Source of the DNA: Tubiluchus corallicola
Taxonomy: Eukaryota; Priapulida; Priapulimorpha; Priapulimorphida; Tubiluchidae
Direction of reading: 5' to 3'
Length of the DNA stretch: 64,000 nt
Assembly: GCA_030141605.1 (NCBI GenBank)
Contig: JAQGDQ010002406.1
Coordinates: 1 to 64,000, forward strand
The notes beneath the pieces are model-generated. The model worked only from the letters and a program-made list of their open reading frames with translations, was not told the origin of the DNA and made no database searches. Positions 56,158 to 64,000 of this stretch are shown piece by piece (positions within the stretch are counted from its first letter, which is position 1; the number at the start of each line of letters is the position of its first letter). A program made the translations under genes and the position numbers.

Positions 56158-56509
56158 ATGCTCCAGTATTTGAAGCCGCATCTCGGGGATGTTGTCGTGG
56201 GGTGTTGTTACGAAAAAGCGTGACATCGATCGGTCACAAGATCACGTGGCGTATGCTCCAGTATCCGAAGCCGCACCCCGAGGTTGTTGTCGTGGGGTGT
56301 TGTTACGAAAAAGCGTGACATCGATCGGTCACAAGATCACGTGGCGTATGCTCCAGTATCCGAAGCCGCACCCCGAGGTTGTTGTCGTGGGGTGTTGTTA
56401 CGAAAAAGCGTGACATTGATCGGTCACAAGATCACGTGGCATACGCTCCAGTATCCGAAGCCGCATCCCGGGGGTGTTGTCGTGGGGTGTTGTTACGAAA
56501 AAGCGTGAT
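56158..56509 (+). repeat. 95-bp tandem repeat, about 3.7 copies
   Basis: Copies start at 56158, 56253, 56348 and 56443, exactly 95 bases apart; the last copy stops after about 67 bases. Copies 2 and 3 are nearly identical, while copies 1 and 4 differ at several positions. Each of the first three units holds an ATG...TGA frame of 21 codons (MLQYPKPHPEVVVVGCCYEKA in copies 2 and 3), and the fourth reads the same frame but begins ACG. Each also has an inverted repeat GTGAC-N8-GTCAC. The array begins 9 bases after the pfp stop and shares AGATCAC with the pfp 3' end. The following 56510-56690 hold nothing I can support. Confidence 0.95.
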
Positions 56510-56690
56510 ACTGACCGATGGGGAAACATAACCCATGGACGTCAACCTTTACGAAACACTAATTCCCCGGAAATATTAATCCACAGAAGGGGCAGAATCC
56601 CTTCGGTACCAAAACAACCACAAGCCTTGGCATCCACGTACGTTTTATTTGCATCTCTTAAATAGTGAGAAGTTTTGCGCAAAACACAAG

Positions 56691-57995
56691 CTAGTCCACA
56701 AAGTTGAAAGCCAAATGTCCATCGACAAAAGGTATTGAGGCAGCTTCCTCCATCACGCTGATGTTAGGGTTATACTTCACTTCATCATAACACGCTTCGG
56801 ATATATATATGCTTCTCAGATAGGAAGTATTCCTTATGGCGACGATCTTTGCCTCACTAGGTTTTCTCACATTGAGGCTGAGATACAGCGCCATCTTCAT
56901 GGCTTCAAGGTCGTTCGGAAGGATCATAGGTATCTTTGCGGCATTGTCCATCCTTGCGGAGACAGCATTGGTATATGTGCTGCTGAGGTTTATATTCTCC
57001 ATGCAGTCCACCGTGGTTAAGTCTGCCATCCCTATGCCCACAGCATTTCCATAGCTCTTTCCCGCTATCCTCGACACCAAAATTTTATCTATGTTTGGAG
57101 TATTCTCAAATCCATTTAACAAGCCGGAGGATGGTCTACCGGTAACATTAGGATCCATACCTGCACCACTAATATTTTTCCCTATCTCCCGAACTACCAA
57201 GAGATCGATATTCGGTATCAGCAACCTTGCCATATTCTCTTTTGCAATAGGCAGGATTTTTGCATCCGCTTCTATAATTTTATTTTTTGAAGCGAATATT
57301 ATCTCAGAAGTGTCTTCATAAGCGTCCTGCATAATCGCGACGCCACAAATAATGTTTGTCTTTCCAAGAGAAATACCGGCAATCTCTTCTATTAGGTCAG
57401 AAAACCCCTCAAAACCGTATTCATGAGCAGCAGCAGCCCCTTTGTGCTTTCCCAGACCTATGGCAATCATCTTCACCAAACCGCTCTCGTGCTTGCCTTT
57501 GAAGTCCGTATGAGGTTTAATTTTATTTACGACAATGGTACCATCAGCTTCATATGCATCTTTACTAAAATACACGGGACAGCCATTATTCGTGTCACCG
57601 AGATGCACGACATCCATGGAAGAGATTATCGGCACGTGCAACTTAAACTCCGTGACGTTGTAACTCCTCAAGACCTCTTTCTGCCCTTCTGCGCTGGCTC
57701 CGCCGTGACTACCCATTGAAGGCACGATAAACGGCTTAGCACCCCAGCTTTTGAGGACCTCAGTAATCGCTAAGATTATTTCAACAATATCAGTTATCCC
57801 ACGACTGCCAACGGCGATAGCTATCCTCTTACCTTTGTAGTCAATGGCACCGCTGTAAGGTTTCATGCGTTCAGTAATGTGGGAGTGGATATTCTCTATC
57901 TTTTTCCTGCTGTATTTCTGCTGCACCTTGAGCATTTTTGGCAAAGAAATCTCATCACTACCCTGAACTACAACCTCTATGTTATTCAAAATCAT
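56691..57995 (-). CDS. LarA-like (lactate racemase N-domain / DUF2088) family protein
   Basis: A 434-residue cytoplasmic protein. The pattern IAIAVGSRGI (about 54-63), PFIVPSMGSHGGASAEGQ, SSMDVVHLGD, VNKIKPHTDFKGKHESGLVKM and IGLGKHKGAAAAHEYG is that of the large family related to nickel-pincer-dependent lactate racemase LarA. This group is a distinct branch (with EIGKNISGAGMDPNVTGR) with no proven reaction; a racemase or related hydride-transfer role is only an inference. No larB, larC or larE pincer synthesis gene is adjacent. The start ATG at 57995 fits the family. Confidence 0.72.
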   Translation of the reverse strand: MILNNIEVVVQGSDEISLPKMLKVQQKYSRKKIENIHSHITERMKPYSGAIDYKGKRIAIAVGSRGITDIVEIILAITEVLKSWGAKPFIVPSMGSHGGASAEGQKEVLRSYNVTEFKLHVPIISSMDVVHLGDTNNGCPVYFSKDAYEADGTIVVNKIKPHTDFKGKHESGLVKMIAIGLGKHKGAAAAHEYGFEGFSDLIEEIAGISLGKTNIICGVAIMQDAYEDTSEIIFASKNKIIEADAKILPIAKENMARLLIPNIDLLVVREIGKNISGAGMDPNVTGRPSSGLLNGFENTPNIDKILVSRIAGKSYGNAVGIGMADLTTVDCMENINLSSTYTNAVSARMDNAAKIPMILPNDLEAMKMALYLSLNVRKPSEAKIVAIRNTSYLRSIYISEACYDEVKYNPNISVMEEAASIPFVDGHLAFNFVD

Positions 57996-58110
57996 AACTT
58001 ACTCCCTAAATTTACTCACAAAAATAAACATCCCAAAACTAAACCAAACCAAGACCAAACCAAGCGTCAGTGTATCACATTTTAATCCATGTATTCAATA
58101 AAAAAAATAC

Positions 58111-58578
58111 TTATAATCCGTCTCGTATTTTTCTAAAAAAGGACTTCATCATCTCTGATATTTCGTCTTCCAGTATTCCAAAATCATATAAGAGAGTGTG
58201 GTTTAGCGTATCTATGTCGAATAGTTTTGCTTTTGAAACCACTCCTCCAAACTTAGGGTCGCTGGCTCCGAAAACAACCCTGTCAACTCTAGCGTGGAGG
58301 AGTGCCCCTGCGCACATAATACAAGGTTCCAGTGTAGAGTATACGGTGCAACCATTCAACCTCCAGTCGGAGATATGATGGAAAGCTTCCTTGAGAGCTA
58401 TCATTTCAGCGTGCATTGTGGCATCTTTATAATGCTCTTTTTTATTAAATCCTCGGGCGATAATATCACCATCCTTCACAATCACGCATCCAACTGGCAC
58501 TTCAGACATGGCAAGCCCTGCCAGCGCCTCATCAATGGCTGCTCTCATGTAGTAAATATCTTCATCTGAATAGTTCAT
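58111..58578 (-). CDS. tadA: tRNA-specific adenosine deaminase TadA
   Basis: Deaminates A34 to inosine in tRNA-Arg(ACG). A 155-residue protein with the zinc-dependent deaminase motifs HAEMIAL (catalytic Glu) and PCIMCAGAL, plus MRAAIDEALAGLAMSEVPVGCVIV at the N-terminus and the TadA-type YDFGILEDEISEMMKSFF end. I chose the ATG at 58578 (AGGG at 7 bases) over the frame start at 58599. It is the only zinc deaminase of this type besides RibD in the window. Confidence 0.92.
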   Translation of the reverse strand: MNYSDEDIYYMRAAIDEALAGLAMSEVPVGCVIVKDGDIIARGFNKKEHYKDATMHAEMIALKEAFHHISDWRLNGCTVYSTLEPCIMCAGALLHARVDRVVFGASDPKFGGVVSKAKLFDIDTLNHTLLYDFGILEDEISEMMKSFFRKIRDGL

Positions 58579-58665
58579 ATCTCGCCCTATTTTCCGCAAA
58601 AAACTTGAATAACAGTAACACTTACATTACAATATGTGCGGTATATTTTCAAGCAGGAGGAAGAT

Positions 58666-59427
58666 ATGAGACTTTTAGCTAACGTATGTTTGATATTGTC
58701 TGTGCTCGTTATAGCTTGCACAAAAACGGAACAGCAAAATACGAAGCAAAGCAGCGCTGAAAAGGAAATGACGATCAGTATTGCTGAGAAGATGATCTTT
58801 GACAGCTATAGGAAGGAGCCTATTGATGCCATAGCAAATCTTAACGTCTTGGAAAAGCTCGATAGACTTAACCCAAAGATATATTTCTTGAGGGGAGCAG
58901 CATTTCAAGCTATCGGTCATTATGATACATCTATCAAAGATTTCACAGAAGCTATACATGTAAAAAATGACAGCATTGGAGCATATCTGGGCAGGGCGGT
59001 ATCTTATCTTGAGCTCTCCATGTACGAAGAAGCGTTGTCTGATCTGAATAAGGCCTTATCTCTGGATAACGAAAGTATCGATGCGCATTTTGTAAAAGCA
59101 AAGTGCTTGTTTGCTATGGGAAGACACAGTGAAGCTGCAAACAGCTACAATGCGATAACACAGATGTATCCCCACTATCTCCCTGCTCACTTGAGCATTG
59201 CAAACCTGTACTACAACGTAGAGGATTACAGAAAAGCATCAAACAGCTATACAAAAGCCATAGAGATAGACGAAAACAATTCTCTTGCATACTATAGTAG
59301 GAGCAAAGCATATCTCAAACAGGATAGAGTGGCAGAAGCCTACGTTGACATAAAAAAAGCGATAGACATAGAGCCAAACAACGAATACTACAACGCAATC
59401 GAAGCAGCAATACAAGAGCTCCTATAA
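58666..59427 (+). CDS. TPR-repeat lipoprotein
   Basis: A 253-residue lipoprotein (lipobox LVIAC) with about five to six tetratricopeptide repeats, for example AIGHYDTSIKDFTEAIHV, YEEALSDLNKALSLD and YRKASNSYTKAIEID. Such small TPR lipoproteins include the PilF/PilW pilotins, needed for pilus secretin assembly, and that would fit pilT and the prepilin-like gene next door. Sequence alone does not prove it. The ATG at 58666 has AGGAGGA upstream. It converges with the prepilin-like gene over a hairpin. Confidence 0.8.
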   Translation: MRLLANVCLILSVLVIACTKTEQQNTKQSSAEKEMTISIAEKMIFDSYRKEPIDAIANLNVLEKLDRLNPKIYFLRGAAFQAIGHYDTSIKDFTEAIHVKNDSIGAYLGRAVSYLELSMYEEALSDLNKALSLDNESIDAHFVKAKCLFAMGRHSEAANSYNAITQMYPHYLPAHLSIANLYYNVEDYRKASNSYTKAIEIDENNSLAYYSRSKAYLKQDRVAEAYVDIKKAIDIEPNNEYYNAIEAAIQELL

Positions 59428-59473
59428 AAGGCAAGCTCGGTCAACTGACCATTTACCACATATCTTCAAGATA

Positions 59474-59493
59474 AGGGGGTGTAAAAACCCCCT
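59474..59493. terminator. Hairpin between the TPR lipoprotein and the prepilin-like gene
   Basis: AGGGGG / CCCCCT stem with an 8-base loop, followed on the plus strand by ATTTTAT. It could end the TPR transcript; for the minus-strand gene the T tract is poor. Confidence 0.55.
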
Positions 59494-61624
59494 ATTTTAT
59501 AGCGTGTGGGTCTTCCACGTCCCAAGCATACGGTATGGTGCCATTCTTCCTAAATTGATACCTTACATCTTGAAATCCGATTATCGAATATTTGAGATGC
59601 CTATCTGCGTTCAGTGCCCCTCTTCCGCCTCCGAAGGTAAATCCCACGTAAACATCGTCAAGATCCGCAGACAACGGGAAGCATTTATGGGCATTAGGCT
59701 TGGGATTGAGGTACGTAGGACGAAAACCTAAGTGGGGATGATAGCTGTCCTTATTTGGGTGCCAATCGGATATATATACATAACCGTGCTCCTTCGTGTA
59801 TCGGTGCGTGATTACCTTTTCATTTCTATCCATTCCATAAATCTTGTAGGCCTCAGCAGGAGTTGCCATATCATCCTCCATGCTTTTGTCTATGTACATC
59901 TTTGCCAGGGCATAATCACCACCTTGGCCGCATTCATTGCAAATGTCGTCACATTCCGTCTCTATCTCTATCCTAACCCTATTCGATCTATTCAAAAAGC
60001 CGATATGCGACTTACCCGGCTCAGGCTTAGGTAAATTGAGGATATTATCCGCATTTATGAAGCACTCGTCAGTATCCATCAGGTTTTTACACCTATCATT
60101 CGGAACTGCCCCGACATTCACAATATCGTATCCATCATCTTTGGGGGCAATTTTCCTTGTAAAATTGTGGCGCACAACTCCATCATTCATTATAGCTATA
60201 TGATGTCCCCTTATGGGAGGAACGACAATTCTCGGGTCTCTCATGTTGGGATTTGGCATAGTGTCAAACTCAAATATTATGCTTGAACCTGCCATAAAGT
60301 TGCCCTTGAGTTTTCCAGGCTTCAGAGATCCGGCTCCCAATGCTGCGCCGCGATCGCCGCAGAAATAGTTGTTCGCCTCGATAAACTTCTTCGAAGCGAT
60401 CACTAAAGTCATGCCGGAATAGTTGTTTTTACTGAGGTTTGCGCCATCGGTCTCAGCTGTGAAGAAGAATGAGTTTCCTTTCAATGTATGCGGCACCTTG
60501 TGCCAAACACATGTACTCAGGATGCGCTGGCGTCTTTTGACAAACTGCCCGACACTACTACCCAAAACATTTGTGCTATTTATATATTCGTCATCCCTCA
60601 AGTCGAATACAATTCCCATATTTGCAGTTGTGCCAACACCACCAAGACCGCTCGGAATATCTCCAAACTCTTCGGATATAGCATGAGGGACATTCCCCAT
60701 TAAAAGATAGTCGTCGATTGTGTCATAATTGATGCTAAATAGGTTTAACTCTTCTTCGGAGGAAGCGTATTCAAGTTCCGAGTTTACAGTAATAACAAAA
60801 TCTTTATCTGCAATATTTCCCACGGCATCCTTGGCATAGAGGGTTATAAGCTCTGATTTCATCCCCGTATTTATCAATCCTCGGACGGCAGGAGTCGCCG
60901 TCACATCCCAGTTGGTATCTACAAAGCAGTCGTTTGCGATGGTGATATTTGTGCGTTCATTGTCAAACACTTCATATAGGTCTTCGTCGCTGACTTCAAG
61001 ACACCAAGCATAATTGCCGTATATCCTAAAAAAGCCTATTCCACCTGAAGCAACGGGCACAAAATTGTAGTGCTGTCCATAGTAAGCCCTATCCATGCCG
61101 TCACTATCTATCAACAGACCACCGCTACTGCCGCCGTAAAGGGTACTGTCATAGCAACCGATATACTCCTTGATGTCCGGGATAGACTCTACATAGACGG
61201 AATGCGACTTTGAAAGCATCAATGTCTCGTCTACCACTACAACATCCTCAAGCGCGGCTCCAGATACCAGAGCATACGCTACATTTGTATAGACATCACT
61301 CCCTCTCATGACGGTAAAGCCGGAGGACCAATATTTGCATACACTCTCACCAATGATTGCAAAATCGTTGGCAAGGACATACAATACCTCTTCACCATTC
61401 ACATCGAGATGTTTATTTGGCAGTGCATCCGGGAAAGACTCAAGTTGAACTACATATGATATGATTTCATCAGAAATATCTTCCAAAATATCAAAATTCT
61501 TTACCTCGCTGTGCAATTCCGCAATACTTCTAAACACAATCAGAGAAAGTGCAATAATCACACCCACAATGGTAAAAATTATGATCGTTTCTGCCAGACT
61601 AAACCCTTTCTTACCCTTAAACAT
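59492..61624 (-). CDS. Large prepilin-type protein with an L-type-lectin-like domain
   Basis: A 710-residue protein unlike ordinary pilins in size. The N-terminus is a class III prepilin leader: KGKKG then FSLAE (cleavage after Gly, Glu at +5) and a hydrophobic helix to about residue 30. The mid part (about 365-525) resembles an L-type (legume-like) lectin: GNSFFFTAETDG, then SIIFEFDTMPN, then HHIAIMNDG. A Cys cluster CDDICNECGQGG (about 556-567) follows, and a C-terminal VYVGFTFGGG strand pair (about 657-666) fits the end of such a beta sandwich. It may be a pilus-linked or periplasm-facing adhesin that binds glycans. The paralog at the window's right end shares the C-terminal 250 residues. 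Domain naming is by eye only. Confidence 0.55.
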   Translation of the reverse strand: MFKGKKGFSLAETIIIFTIVGVIIALSLIVFRSIAELHSEVKNFDILEDISDEIISYVVQLESFPDALPNKHLDVNGEEVLYVLANDFAIIGESVCKYWSSGFTVMRGSDVYTNVAYALVSGAALEDVVVVDETLMLSKSHSVYVESIPDIKEYIGCYDSTLYGGSSGGLLIDSDGMDRAYYGQHYNFVPVASGGIGFFRIYGNYAWCLEVSDEDLYEVFDNERTNITIANDCFVDTNWDVTATPAVRGLINTGMKSELITLYAKDAVGNIADKDFVITVNSELEYASSEEELNLFSINYDTIDDYLLMGNVPHAISEEFGDIPSGLGGVGTTANMGIVFDLRDDEYINSTNVLGSSVGQFVKRRQRILSTCVWHKVPHTLKGNSFFFTAETDGANLSKNNYSGMTLVIASKKFIEANNYFCGDRGAALGAGSLKPGKLKGNFMAGSSIIFEFDTMPNPNMRDPRIVVPPIRGHHIAIMNDGVVRHNFTRKIAPKDDGYDIVNVGAVPNDRCKNLMDTDECFINADNILNLPKPEPGKSHIGFLNRSNRVRIEIETECDDICNECGQGGDYALAKMYIDKSMEDDMATPAEAYKIYGMDRNEKVITHRYTKEHGYVYISDWHPNKDSYHPHLGFRPTYLNPKPNAHKCFPLSADLDDVYVGFTFGGGRGALNADRHLKYSIIGFQDVRYQFRKNGTIPYAWDVEDPHAIK

Positions 61625-61761
61625 CTAAATTCCACCTCAAGCACGCAAAACATGCGAATTGTAGCATATCAGCCATAAATATCTTCACAAATCTGTCAAA
61701 CATATCTATTATAGCACCATGTGGATGAAAATGGCTATACTCAAAAATTGAATGGTGAAAT

Positions 61762-62724
61762 ATGGTACTAATTACAGGAGGAGCAGGTTACATCGGCTCA
61801 CACGTGAATAAACTACTAAACCAGCACAACCGTGAAACGGTCGTCCTTGACAACTTTTCCTCAGGTCAAAAACGGTTCGTAAAATGGGGTCACCTTGTCC
61901 AAGGGTGCACCTCTGACAAAGCGCTTCTCACGGACATTATGAAGAGGTATAATGTTGACACAGTGATGCATTTTGCGGCTCTGACGTCTGTGGGTGAATC
62001 TGTCATGCGCCCGGATATTTACTACGACAACAATGTTGTGAATACGTTAACTCTGCTTGAAGCCATGAGAGAAGCTTGCGTTAGCAAGCTTATATTTTCA
62101 TCAACAGCGTCAGTGTATGGAGATGTAAGCTCAGAGCCTTTGGGTGAAGAGTTGCAAAAGAATACCCTGAGCCCCTACGCATCCTCAAAGCTTTTTATGG
62201 AGAAGGTCATAGAGGATTATCACAATGCTTACGGCATTAGATATATCATATTCAGATACTTTAATGCTGCAGGTGCAGATATTGATCTTGAGATAGGTCC
62301 CATAAGTTCTCAACATTTGATACCGATAGTTCTGGACGCCGCTTCCGGCAAACGGGAATCCGTCAGCGTATTCGGCACAGACTATCCTACAGCGGATGGC
62401 ACGTGTATCAGGGATTATGTACATGTTTGCGATATAGCGGAGGCTCATCTTTTGGCATTACAAGCCTTGGATGCAGGGGATGCGAGCAACGATTTTAATA
62501 TAGGCACAGGTCTTGGACACTCCGTCCTCGAGGTTATTGAATGCGCAAAGAGGATCACAAAGAAAGAGATCAAGGTAGAGTATGACAAAAGACGGGAAGG
62601 AGATCCTGTAGCGATTACTGCCTCCCCTGCAAAGATCAAAAGGATGCTCGGATTTCAACCAAAGCTCGAGAGCTTGGACCACATCGTCGAATCTGCTTGG
62701 AAATGGCATGTAACTCAGGACTAA
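61762..62724 (+). CDS. galE: UDP-glucose 4-epimerase
   Basis: Interconverts UDP-glucose and UDP-galactose (or the N-acetyl forms) for surface glycans. The 320-residue extended SDR enzyme has GGAGYIGSH (6-14), the catalytic Ser in FSSTASVYG (112-120), Tyr139 and Lys143 (YASSK), FRYFNAAGAD, and RDYVHVCDIAEAH. It lies between two prepilin- and lectin-like paralogs on the opposite strand. It is intact; the region after it (62725-62861) holds only a weak inverted repeat (CTTGGGA / TCCCAAG) before the tandem array. Confidence 0.94.
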   Translation: MVLITGGAGYIGSHVNKLLNQHNRETVVLDNFSSGQKRFVKWGHLVQGCTSDKALLTDIMKRYNVDTVMHFAALTSVGESVMRPDIYYDNNVVNTLTLLEAMREACVSKLIFSSTASVYGDVSSEPLGEELQKNTLSPYASSKLFMEKVIEDYHNAYGIRYIIFRYFNAAGADIDLEIGPISSQHLIPIVLDAASGKRESVSVFGTDYPTADGTCIRDYVHVCDIAEAHLLALQALDAGDASNDFNIGTGLGHSVLEVIECAKRITKKEIKVEYDKRREGDPVAITASPAKIKRMLGFQPKLESLDHIVESAWKWHVTQD

Positions 62725-63228
62725 TATAAAGAACTAACTGCCCTTCACGCGAAAAAAAGCACCTGATATGTGTAAACCACTTGGGAGTGTGTGTAAGTGC
62801 CCATTCCCAAGGGGTTGGCTGATACAAAGAAGAAAATGCCACAGCAATGCACAGCAACACCCAACCGACATACCCACTAGGGTTTAATTTCGGTCTCGGT
62901 TGAAAGCTTTACATCAGACATCAGCGCAGTAGCAACAACCTGCAACAACCAACCGACATACCCACTAGGGTTTAATTTCGGTCTCGGTTGAAAGCTTTAC
63001 ATCAGACATCGGCGCAGTAGCAACAACCTGCAACACCCAACCGACGCATCCACTAGAGTTCAGTTCCGGTCTCGGTTGAAAGCTTTACATCAGACATCAG
63101 CGCAGTAGCAACAACCTGCAACAACCAACCGACATACCCACTAGAGTTCAGTTCCGGTCTCGGTTGAAAGCTTTACATCAGACATCGGCGCAGTAGCAAC
63201 AACCTGCAACACCCAACCGACGCACCCA
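62725..63228. other. Gene-free spacer between galE and the second paralog, mostly tandem repeat
   Basis: The first 137 bases hold no gene. From 62862 the space is filled by an 88-bp tandem array described separately, which continues into the 3' end of the paralog's coding region. Confidence 0.8.
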
Positions 63229-63277
63229 CTAGGGTTTAATTTCGGTCTCGGTTGAAAGCTTTACATCAGACATCGGC
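62862..63277. repeat. 88-bp tandem repeat derived from the 3' end of the neighbouring paralog
   Basis: Copies begin at 62862, 62950, 63038, 63126 and 63214, exactly 88 bases apart. The fifth copy is the real 3' end of the paralog: on the minus strand it encodes its last residues (MSDVKLSTETEIKP) and the TAG at 63229-63231. The other four repeat this tail with its stop, plus about 24 bases that have no counterpart in the gene. Copies alternate CATCAGC / CATCGGC and AACAAC / AACACC, and differ in GGGTTTAATTTC versus GAGTTCAGTTCC, pointing to pairwise duplication. Because each copy has a stop, the array cannot extend the protein. Confidence 0.95.
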
Positions 63278-63999
63278 ATAGTTTGGAATATAAGCTCTCG
63301 AAAGCCCATCAAAGAGTATTGCAAGATACTGTTACGAGAACCTGAGTATTTACCACCGCCAAACGTTATAGCCACATAAACCTCATCCAAGTCGACAGAA
63401 ATCGGGAAACATCTATAAGCGCTCGGGTACTGTTTCTTGATATTATCGCTTGAAGCCGGCTCGTTAAACCTTGGGTAATACATTTTGTTCTCATCAAACA
63501 GAGAGTCGCCCGGCTTCCACTCCCTACTGACGTCAAAAAATCCGTTTGCAATTGCGTATTGAGATGTGAGATATCTATTGTTCTTGTCAACACCCAGCAA
63601 CTTGTAGGCACTTTTCGGATCGGAAACCGACTCATTTTCCATCACCACCCTTTCCGTACCGAGATATATCTTTGCCAACGCATTGCCGCCAGAGCCACCG
63701 CAACTGCTGCAACTGTTGTTACAACCCGTCTCCACCTCCAGCCTTATGCGAGAATACATGTCGAGAAACCCATCACCACTAACCACCAACCTTGAGAGAT
63801 GGCTTCTTTCCCCCTGTTTACCTTCATCCTTGTGGATCGGACTATTTATGAAGCATTCGTCCGAATCAAGCTCATCCAAGCAGTAGCCGCTCCTGAGCGC
63901 ATCTACTTCGGGAAAGTGATAGGGTTCATCCGCGATAGTTTTGGGTCTTACGCCTCCTATCGGATTATTTGGATTTTTATCGATGACCGAATGTTCCAC
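63229..63999 (-). CDS. Paralog of the large prepilin/lectin-like protein, C-terminal part (runs off window)
   Basis: At least 256 residues are visible and the 5' end is beyond the right edge. The sequence aligns with the C-terminal third of the 59.5-61.6 kb protein: DECFINS vs DECFINA, a Cys cluster GCNNSCSSCGGSGG, NALAKIYLG vs YALAKMYID, AYKLLGVD vs AYKIYGMD, CFPISVDLDEVYVAITFGGG vs CFPLSADLDDVYVGFTFGGG. The first visible residues (DKNPNNPIGGVRP) correspond to the second half of the lectin-like domain. It would be expected to start with a prepilin leader, which is not visible here. It is on the same strand as the first paralog, with galE antiparallel between them. Confidence 0.6.
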   Translation of the reverse strand: MEHSVIDKNPNNPIGGVRPKTIADEPYHFPEVDALRSGYCLDELDSDECFINSPIHKDEGKQGERSHLSRLVVSGDGFLDMYSRIRLEVETGCNNSCSSCGGSGGNALAKIYLGTERVVMENESVSDPKSAYKLLGVDKNNRYLTSQYAIANGFFDVSREWKPGDSLFDENKMYYPRFNEPASSDNIKKQYPSAYRCFPISVDLDEVYVAITFGGGKYSGSRNSILQYSLMGFRELIFQTMPMSDVKLSTETEIKP

Positions 64000-64000
64000 C

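Noticed and set aside
56158-56509. CRISPR array
   Set aside because: The whole 95-base unit is repeated without unique spacers, and no cas genes are present. The same holds for the 88-bp array at 62862-63277.
1-64000. tRNA, rRNA, insertion sequence or prophage genes
   Set aside because: No TTCGANTC-type T-arm in a foldable context, no rRNA-like stretch and no transposase, integrase or phage structural protein was recognised.

Overview
The window reads as chromosomal DNA of a Gram-negative (diderm), probably anaerobic bacterium of moderate G+C. Supporting signs are several lipoproteins, Hfq, a type IV pilus retraction ATPase, periplasmic Dsb-like proteins, a triheme c7-type cytochrome, a coenzyme-B12-dependent ribonucleotide reductase, FeoAB ferrous iron uptake and a long-type pyrophosphate-dependent phosphofructokinase. 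DUF4911, DUF502, a DUF362-ferredoxin protein and the c7 cytochrome together suggest Deferribacterota or Desulfobacterota relatives. This is an inference from gene content; no rRNA or tRNA gene is present to confirm it.

Layout. 1-3.5 kb (minus): zapB-like, zapA, a remnant small membrane gene, a terminator, a possible structured RNA, then rarA-fthC-rny, tightly coupled. 3.7-5.6 kb (plus): a tail-anchored GNAT-like protein coupled to a YihY membrane protein. 5.6-10.9 kb (minus): a 900+ residue TPR lipoprotein and nrdJ. 11.2 kb: a TetR regulator with its likely operator. 11.8-29.7 kb (minus): pilT, DUF502, YhaM-like nuclease, DUF4911, nusB, ribH-ribBA-ribE-ribD, plsY, DUF362, pgsA, an xseA-greA fused frame, ftsB/divIC-like, hfq, miaA, mutL and two Dsb-like thioredoxin-fold proteins. 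29.9-37.2 kb (plus): ileS-lspA-purH-purD-purE-tsaC. 37.3-45.4 kb: acetamidase family, cytochrome c7, cysS, DUF4156 lipoprotein, feoA, feoB, OPT transporter. 45.6-50.5 kb (plus): a complete HlyD-ABC-ABC2-ABC2 exporter. 50.6-59.4 kb: CsgG-like lipoprotein, ComEC, XpaC-like, pfp followed by a 95-bp tandem array, LarA-like protein, tadA, TPR lipoprotein. 59.5-64 kb: two paralogous large proteins, one with a prepilin leader and a lectin-like fold, flanking galE; the second paralog is followed by an 88-bp tandem array copied from its own 3' end.

Two things stand out. First, at least ten genes in the left 36 kb are broken by small indels, mostly one base missing from a short homopolymer, while none was seen in the right 28 kb. 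Because ileS and nrdJ are normally indispensable, sequencing error is the leading explanation for the isolated lesions; purH and the first half of purD carry so many changes that real decay of purine synthesis is also plausible. Second, the right end holds what looks like a surface adhesin system: a prepilin-type anchor joined to an L-type-lectin-like module, with a paralog whose tail has been amplified in tandem.

Gene groupings make functional sense: envelope and division (zapA/B, ftsB-like, lspA, plsY, pgsA), flavin synthesis (ribDE-BA-H with nusB), translation and tRNA modification (ileS, cysS, miaA, tsaC, tadA), DNA repair (mutL, xseA, rarA), iron uptake (feoAB), and export or surface functions.
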